Positions 3,819 to 7,847 of a stretch of 7,847 nt of DNA are shown here, one piece after another. Origin of the DNA: Desulfurococcales archaeon (GTDB lineage Archaea > Thermoproteota > Thermoprotei_A > Sulfolobales > Fervidicoccaceae); NCBI GenBank assembly GCA_027048265.1, contig JALTXS010000212.1, positions 1-7,847 of the forward strand. The letters are read 5' to 3'. Each line of letters starts with the position of its first letter. Position 1 is the stretch's first letter. The position numbers and the translations under genes were made by a program. The notes below the pieces were generated by a model, which had not been told where the DNA came from, did not search any database, and saw only the letters and a program-made list of their open reading frames with translations.

Positions 3819-6293
3819 GTGGACGTTTTGGAGAAAAACAAACAAGCCAACCAGCGAGAAGGGCCAGGGAAGAAGCAGAGCCTGAGGATTGAGAAGATAG
3901 GAATAATAGGCATGCACTGCGCAAGCTGCGTGACTACCATTGAGAACGCGGCCAAGAAGGCGGGTGCCAAAAAGGTTGAAGTCAGCCTCGCCAGCAGTGA
4001 GGGTGTCATCGAGGTCGATGACCCCGAGGCTGTGCGGAGGGTTTTCAGGGAGATCAGGAAAACGGGATACGAGGTAGAGCACGGAAAGCTGATTCTGAGG
4101 ATCCCCAGCCTTACCCGGCCCGATGAGGAGCCCGTGGTTGAAAAGATACTGTTATCCATTACTGGTGTCCTCGATGCAGTAGCTGATAGCACCCGGGGTA
4201 TTGTCAGGGTCTACTACAACCCCCGAACCACAACACCCGAGGAACTTGTAGAGAAGCTTAGGAACAGGGGTTACGAGGCAAGCGTCTTAGAGGAGGAGAG
4301 CGTTGGAGAAAGGCTGGAGGAGAGCAGGCTGGCGCAGATAAGGAGGGTGTTTCTGGCAAGCATAATACCATCACTTGCTCTCATGTTCTACCTACTGGTA
4401 CTCCCCCGCCTCACGCCAAATCCCCCCCTATGGGAGTATAGGAACATAATAGGATTCGTCGTGGCAACCCTCGTTCTGGCTACTGCGGGGCTCCATTTCC
4501 TGAAGGGTGCCTACAGGGCGGCCAGGAACAAGAGCGCCGGGATGGACACCCTCGTCAGCCTGGGCATGCTGTCCGCATACCTATACAGCGTTGCTGTTAC
4601 CGTTGGCATTGTGGAGGGCGAGACCTTCTACGAGGCCGCGGCAGTAGTACCCTCCTTCGTGATGGCAGGCAGGTACCTTGAGGAGAAGATGAAGACCCGA
4701 GCAACAGGGCTCCTTAAGGCCCTCTCCGAGCTCTCAGCTGACAAGGCCATCGTTGTAAGGGATGGGGAGCAGAGGGAGATACCCGCATCCCAGCTCCGCC
4801 CGGGTGACCACGTCCTTGTAAGGCAAGGTGACAAGATACCCGCCGACGGGGTAGTCATGGAGGGCCGCGCCGAGGTGAGCGAGGCTTTCTTCACCGGAGA
4901 GCCAGGACCCGTGGAAAAAACTCCCGGAAAACCCGTTCTCGCCGGGGGGCTGGTTCTCCAAGGACACCTCGTGTTCAAGGCCACACGGGTGGGCAGGGAC
5001 ACGCTTCTCTCACAGGTGGCCGAGCTGGTGAGCGAGGCCCTCTCCAGCAAGCCCCACGTGCAGAGGATGGTGGACCGGATATCGGGGGTCTTCGCCTTCA
5101 TTGTAATAGGCATCGCAGTAGCAGTCTTTACAACATGGAACCTTGTGGGAGCACCACTGTCCCTCGCAGTCATGTTCGCTAGCAGCGTCCTGCTGATATC
5201 CTGTCCCTGCGCCCTCGGCTTGGCCACACCCACTGTGGTCTCAGTAGCATTAGAGAAAGCAGCCCGGATGGGAATACTCGTAAGGAACGCGGAGGCACTG
5301 GAGAAGCTACCCCGAGTCAATACGGTGTTCTTCGACAAGACGGGGACCCTGACCCTTGGGGAGCCCCGTGTCGTGCACTTCGAGCTACTTGACTCCGCTG
5401 TTGAGCGCGAGGTGCTGGAACTAGTCCAAGCGGTGGAGGAGAGGTCCAACCACCCCCTAGCCCGAGCTATTGTCGACTACGCCCGAAGCCGCAACGGTGC
5501 CTCACCCCCCAGCGTGAAGGTGGAGCAGGTTGAGAGCATACCCGGAGCAGGGATAGTGGGCGTGACTGAGAGGGGCATAGTGGGGGTCGGCAACGAGGAG
5601 CTGGCCAAAGGCATGGGGGCGTCGCTCGCACAGGCTGTGAAACAGAAGCTCTCAGAAATTAGGAGCAAGGGCATGACAGCTGTACTCGTTATACTGGGGG
5701 ACAAGCCCGTCGCCCTGATGGGGCTACTTGACAAGCCCAGGCCAGACGCCCGGAAGGTCGTAGAGTACTTCCGGAGAGCGGGTGTTAAGACGGTTATGCT
5801 AACCGGGGACAAAAGGGAGACGGCCGAAAGAATAGCCAGTGAGCTGGGACTTGACGAGGTGCGCCACAGCCTGGCGCCCGAGGACAAGGTCGAGGCGGTA
5901 AAAGAGGAGCAGGCAAAAGGCAGGGTAGTGGCAATGGTGGGAGACGGGGTCAACGACGCCCCCTCCCTCGCCCGCGCGGACGTGGGCATAGCCATGGGAG
6001 GCGGGACCAGCCTCGCCCAGGAAGCGGGGGACATCACAATACTCGACGACAAGCTCGAGAACGTGGCCCGAGCCCACATGATCTCCCGGGAGACCCTCCG
6101 GAGGATAAAGCTGAACCTGGCATGGGCGTTCGTGTACAACATAACACTGATACCCGTCGCAGCGGGTGTGCTCTACCCAAGCCTTGGCCTGGCCCTGAGG
6201 CCGGAGATGGCCGCCATAGCAATGTCGCTCAGCAGCGTCAGCGTGACGGGCATGGCCCTCCTATTCAAAAGATGGAGCCCAAGAGGCCTCTGA
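3819..6293 (+). CDS. copA: Cu(I)-exporting P1B-type ATPase CopA
   Basis: A full-length 824-residue membrane pump that couples ATP hydrolysis to Cu(I) efflux. Domains in order: HMA domain 1 with GMHCASC (31-37); HMA-like domain 2 (about 91-157) lacking CxxC; about eight membrane segments (near 176-196, 208-227, 243-263, 269-286, 421-441, 446-474, 764-786, 790-816); actuator TGEP (359-362); membrane metal site CPC (462-464); phosphorylated D506 in DKTGT; nucleotide-binding HP (545-546); hinge GDGVND (708-713). TM7 has YN (773-774) and TM8 MSLSS (802-806), the P1B-1 copper/silver signature. The start is uncertain: GTG 3819 has no Shine-Dalgarno and may be almost leaderless, while TTG 3828 follows GGGTGG. 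Either way the leader is short. A divergent regulator and a palindromic candidate operator suggest metal-induced expression. The last 29 bases overlap the convergent HAD gene. Confidence 0.95.
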   Translation: MDVLEKNKQANQREGPGKKQSLRIEKIGIIGMHCASCVTTIENAAKKAGAKKVEVSLASSEGVIEVDDPEAVRRVFREIRKTGYEVEHGKLILRIPSLTRPDEEPVVEKILLSITGVLDAVADSTRGIVRVYYNPRTTTPEELVEKLRNRGYEASVLEEESVGERLEESRLAQIRRVFLASIIPSLALMFYLLVLPRLTPNPPLWEYRNIIGFVVATLVLATAGLHFLKGAYRAARNKSAGMDTLVSLGMLSAYLYSVAVTVGIVEGETFYEAAAVVPSFVMAGRYLEEKMKTRATGLLKALSELSADKAIVVRDGEQREIPASQLRPGDHVLVRQGDKIPADGVVMEGRAEVSEAFFTGEPGPVEKTPGKPVLAGGLVLQGHLVFKATRVGRDTLLSQVAELVSEALSSKPHVQRMVDRISGVFAFIVIGIAVAVFTTWNLVGAPLSLAVMFASSVLLISCPCALGLATPTVVSVALEKAARMGILVRNAEALEKLPRVNTVFFDKTGTLTLGEPRVVHFELLDSAVEREVLELVQAVEERSNHPLARAIVDYARSRNGASPPSVKVEQVESIPGAGIVGVTERGIVGVGNEELAKGMGASLAQAVKQKLSEIRSKGMTAVLVILGDKPVALMGLLDKPRPDARKVVEYFRRAGVKTVMLTGDKRETAERIASELGLDEVRHSLAPEDKVEAVKEEQAKGRVVAMVGDGVNDAPSLARADVGIAMGGGTSLAQEAGDITILDDKLENVARAHMISRETLRRIKLNLAWAFVYNITLIPVAAGVLYPSLGLALRPEMAAIAMSLSSVSVTGMALLFKRWSPRGL

Positions 6294-6987
6294 GCAAATC
6301 GAGGGCCTCCCCCAGGTTCTTAACGGACTTTGCACCTGGGGGGAGGGGCATGTTCCACGCAGTGGCCTGAGGGAAGGGGGGTTTGAAATCCCTCCGGAGG
6401 AGAACAAGGCCCCTCCTCTGAAGATGCCTCAGCGTGCCCAGGTTCATGGACTTGTCGTCAAGGTAGGCGGCAAGCTTGGGGGAGTGTTGCCCAAGAAGGT
6501 GCTCAACCGCCTCCGCCACCGTGTGGTGCTCTGAATGGGGGCCGTAGATGACCAAGTAATCGAGAGCCCAGGGACCGAGAGCTTTCTCTACCCGCTGTCT
6601 CTTCCGCTCCACAGTGTCGTCCTGGGAGCAGACTATGCGCACCTCCACGCCCGATTTGCTGAGTCGCTTCACCAGGGACTCCAGGTCCCTCTCTAGGAGG
6701 ACTGTTTTCCTCATCCTCTCCGCCCAGTACCTCTCTACCACCAGGGTGGCGAGGGGGTCGCTTAGCCCGAAGGCCGCCTTGTAGACGTTCTTCCGGTCCC
6801 TAGTCCCCAAGAAGTCCATGAGGTCTTCTAGGAGCAGCATCTTCTCCACAGTGGCCCCCGCGGCCTGCAGAGGGGGGATCTCATCCATGAGGCGCCTGAA
6901 CACATTCTCCAGGCCCGAGTAGCTGTCCACGATGACCCCGTCGAAGTCCAGCATGAGGAGAAGCTCCGGCGAGCCTGGGGGAGGCAA
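6265..6987 (-). CDS. HAD-superfamily hydrolase, substrate unknown
   Basis: The 240-residue product starts at TTG 6987, seven bases after AGGTGGTG; an ATG at 6954 immediately before the motif is the alternative. HAD motif I is LDFDGVIVDS (13-22), with nucleophile D14 and acid/base D16. A helical cap of C1 type occupies about 25-105. Motif II is the Ser in VCSQDD (119-124). Motif IV is YLDDKS (175-180), with the Mg2+-binding D177 and D178. A canonical motif III lysine upstream of motif IV is not evident. The family is mostly phosphatases acting on small phosphometabolites; phosphoglycolate-phosphatase-like proteins look closest, but no substrate can be assigned. It follows the DUF6884-like gene by 13 bases, so the two form an operon. 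Its 3' end overlaps the end of copA by 29 bases on the other strand. Confidence 0.8.
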   Translation of the reverse strand: MPPPGSPELLLMLDFDGVIVDSYSGLENVFRRLMDEIPPLQAAGATVEKMLLLEDLMDFLGTRDRKNVYKAAFGLSDPLATLVVERYWAERMRKTVLLERDLESLVKRLSKSGVEVRIVCSQDDTVERKRQRVEKALGPWALDYLVIYGPHSEHHTVAEAVEHLLGQHSPKLAAYLDDKSMNLGTLRHLQRRGLVLLRRDFKPPFPQATAWNMPLPPGAKSVKNLGEALDLLRGLLGSIF

Positions 6988-6994
6988 GGGGGGA

Positions 6995-7002
6995 CACCAC
7001 CT
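6995..7002 (-). promoter_or_regulatory. Shine-Dalgarno of the HAD gene, overlapping the upstream stop
   Basis: AGGTGGTG on the minus strand begins inside the TAG stop of the upstream gene (7003-7001) and ends seven bases before TTG 6987. This supports the TTG start and translational coupling of the pair. Confidence 0.65.
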
Positions 7003-7477
7003 AGTCCTGCGCAGGGATGCAGTCGGCTAGGCCCATGTCTATGCTCGAGATGAGCCTTCCCAGGTACCTGTACTTCTCGTTGACGCTCAGGCCCCTCAGG
7101 AGGCCCACGACCCTGTTACGGGGAAAGAGCCTCCTCACCACGTCGTAGTGCCAGAACCCCCCCAGGACCACGATGACATCGCCCTCCGAGACACGTACCT
7201 TGTACATCGTCCTCCTGGCGTTATCGCGCACGGTTTTCAACTCCTTCAGGGCCTTGCGGGTGTCCTCGAAATGCTCGTGGAGGACATCGCCAGGTTCAAG
7301 GAAGCCTAGCGTGGGGCTGAGGATGTAGAGCCTGTCGCAGCAGAGCTCCGCGTATGATAGGGCCAGCTTAAAGAGCCTGCTCGTATAGGCCTCAACCGCC
7401 CTCCGAGGGGGCTCCTCTGGGTTGTCGTCCCAGACCGTCCTTTGGCCGCTGCCTATCACGCATATCCTGCGAGCCAA
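7001..7477 (-). CDS. DUF6884-like protein of unknown function
   Basis: From TTG 7477 the product is 158 residues; a GTG at 7483 is in frame but sits one base after the Shine-Dalgarno, which is too close. The protein resembles the DUF6884 family: an opening strand CVIGSGQR (6-13), an A-x-x-A-Y-x-S-x-L-F helix (about 27-36), then YILSPTLGFLEP (51-62). It continues with a strand VIVVLGG (101-107) and GFWHYDVV (107-114), and probably a Rossmann-like alpha/beta fold. There is no signal peptide or membrane segment. It lacks Cys clusters, having only C6, the pair C46-C47 and C153. DUF6884-type proteins are thought to be nucleotide- or nucleic-acid-related enzymes, but no activity can be assigned from the sequence. 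It is the first gene of a two-gene unit with the HAD hydrolase. Confidence 0.7.
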   Translation of the reverse strand: MARRICVIGSGQRTVWDDNPEEPPRRAVEAYTSRLFKLALSYAELCCDRLYILSPTLGFLEPGDVLHEHFEDTRKALKELKTVRDNARRTMYKVRVSEGDVIVVLGGFWHYDVVRRLFPRNRVVGLLRGLSVNEKYRYLGRLISSIDMGLADCIPAQD

Positions 7478-7484
7478 TACCACG

Positions 7485-7492
7485 CACCACCT
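7485..7492 (-). promoter_or_regulatory. Shine-Dalgarno that selects TTG 7477
   Basis: Minus-strand AGGTGGTG ends seven bases before TTG 7477. This is the same sequence and spacing as at the following gene and is the reason for choosing TTG over GTG 7483. Confidence 0.6.
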
Positions 7493-7550
7493 GGGGGTCG
7501 GACAAGCATGGCCTTATCTGGGTTATCCACGTATATGCGGCTTCTCCCGA

Positions 7551-7560
7551 TTTAAATATG
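7551..7560 (-). promoter_or_regulatory. TATA box of the DUF6884-HAD unit
   Basis: Minus-strand CATATTTAAA resembles an archaeal TATA box. It would start transcription near 7529 and leave a leader of about 50 bases. A second A/T stretch, GCATATACG (7538-7530), could be an alternative box with a start near 7508. Confidence 0.5.
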
Positions 7561-7567
7561 ATAACAT

Positions 7568-7573
7568 AAAAAA
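7568..7573 (-). terminator. T-run, possible terminator of an upstream minus-strand gene
   Basis: Six T in a row on the minus strand lie about 40 bases after the TAG at 7616-7614 and just before the TATA box of the next minus-strand gene. The order stop, T-run, TATA box fits the end of one transcription unit and the start of another. Confidence 0.4.
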
Positions 7574-7613
7574 CGCCAAATCCCCACAAACTCAGGGAAA
7601 CTGCATCCCCCGC

Positions 7614-7847
7614 CTAGGACCCGAACCCCAGGAACCAGGCCCCCGACTCCCACGGGACCCCCTGTTCCCTGAAGACAACCCCATCCGCCAAGCCAAAGGA
7701 TACCACACTAGAGCTCCTCTGGAAACCACGTGAAAGGGGAGAAGCCCTACAGGAGCCCTTTAGCTTCACAAACCCCACCATCCTGTCCCCCAGGATTGAG
7801 GACTCCTCCACCACAACCCTTCTGAATACACTCTCCCTCCAAGAGAG
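7614..7847 (-). CDS. Possible C-terminal fragment of an unrecognised protein (5' end outside window)
   Basis: A minus-strand frame is open from the window edge to TAG 7614, giving 77 residues without a start. I recognise no family. The first half, with VFRRVVVEESSILGDRM and GFVKLKG, has a protein-like alternation of hydrophobic and charged residues and uses AGG and GAG codons like its neighbours. The second half is rich in Ser, Gly, Phe and Trp and is less convincing. A T-run terminator-like sequence follows the stop, and the other minus frames here close quickly. It may be genuine coding or a chance open frame in GC-rich DNA. If it is not coding, the stretch 7484-7847 holds only the promoter and T-run listed separately. 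Confidence 0.3.
   Translation of the reverse strand, partial: LSWRESVFRRVVVEESSILGDRMVGFVKLKGSCRASPLSRGFQRSSSVVSFGLADGVVFREQGVPWESGAWFLGFGS

Noticed and set aside
4628..6142. Two long minus-strand open frames (4628-5449 and 5477-6142) opposite copA
   Set aside because: They have Ser/Thr-rich composition and no motifs, and they lie entirely within the conserved ATPase coding sequence.
7456..7509. 17-codon minus-strand upstream reading frame starting at ATG 7509 and overlapping the DUF6884-like start
   Set aside because: It has no Shine-Dalgarno and no recognisable peptide, and is expected by chance in a leader of this length.
7600..7640. Minus-strand GGGTTCGGGTCCTAGG resembling a tRNA T-arm
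   Set aside because: The following seven bases have no matching 5' acceptor strand at the right distance upstream, and no anticodon or D-arm is visible.
7422..7733. Plus-strand open frame of 103 codons across the right-hand intergenic region
   Set aside because: It is Pro- and Arg-rich with no motif, begins antisense to the DUF6884-like gene and crosses the promoter and T-run of the minus-strand unit.

Overview
The window looks like part of the chromosome of a hyperthermophilic crenarchaeon, most likely of the Desulfurococcales/Aeropyrum type. The DNA is GC-rich by eye, coding strands are rich in AGG/AGA, GAG and ATA codons, and starts are often TTG or GTG behind strong GGAGGTG-type Shine-Dalgarno sequences. 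Promoters are archaeal TATA boxes rather than -35/-10 pairs. The proteins (a ROK-type archaeal glucokinase, an archaeal DhnA-type class I aldolase, a DUF6884-like protein) fit that group. The species cannot be named from the window.

Left third (1-2507): an upper-glycolysis cluster on the plus strand. It holds the 3' part of a PfkB-family sugar kinase (probably an ATP-dependent phosphofructokinase), a ROK glucokinase 21 bases downstream, and an archaeal class I fructose-1,6-bisphosphate aldolase with its own TATA box. Together they would phosphorylate glucose, make fructose 1,6-bisphosphate and cleave it to triose phosphates; the isomerase step is not encoded here.

Middle (2508-6293): a likely metal and thiol module. 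A small thioredoxin-like protein (CPYC) converges on an ArsR-like winged-helix regulator; their two stop codons share one CTAG. The regulator is transcribed divergently from a complete Cu(I)-exporting P1B-type ATPase (CopA). The regulator carries a Cys-Thr-Tyr-Cys-x3-His motif behind its DNA-binding domain. The regulator-copA gap holds a 28-base imperfect palindrome (12 of 14 pairs) over the copA promoter. This suggests a self-contained copper-responsive switch whose sensor is not an obvious CopY, CsoR or TRASH-domain type. CopA keeps one metal-binding HMA domain and a second, degenerate one that has lost its CxxC.

Right part (6265-7847): a minus-strand two-gene unit, a DUF6884-like protein followed 13 bases later by a HAD-superfamily hydrolase. 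The hydrolase gene overlaps the 3' end of copA tail to tail by 29 bases. Both genes use the same AGGTGGTG ribosome-binding sequence seven bases before a TTG start. The last ~360 bases hold this unit's promoter, a T-run and an open frame on the minus strand that runs off the window and may be the C-terminal end of another gene.
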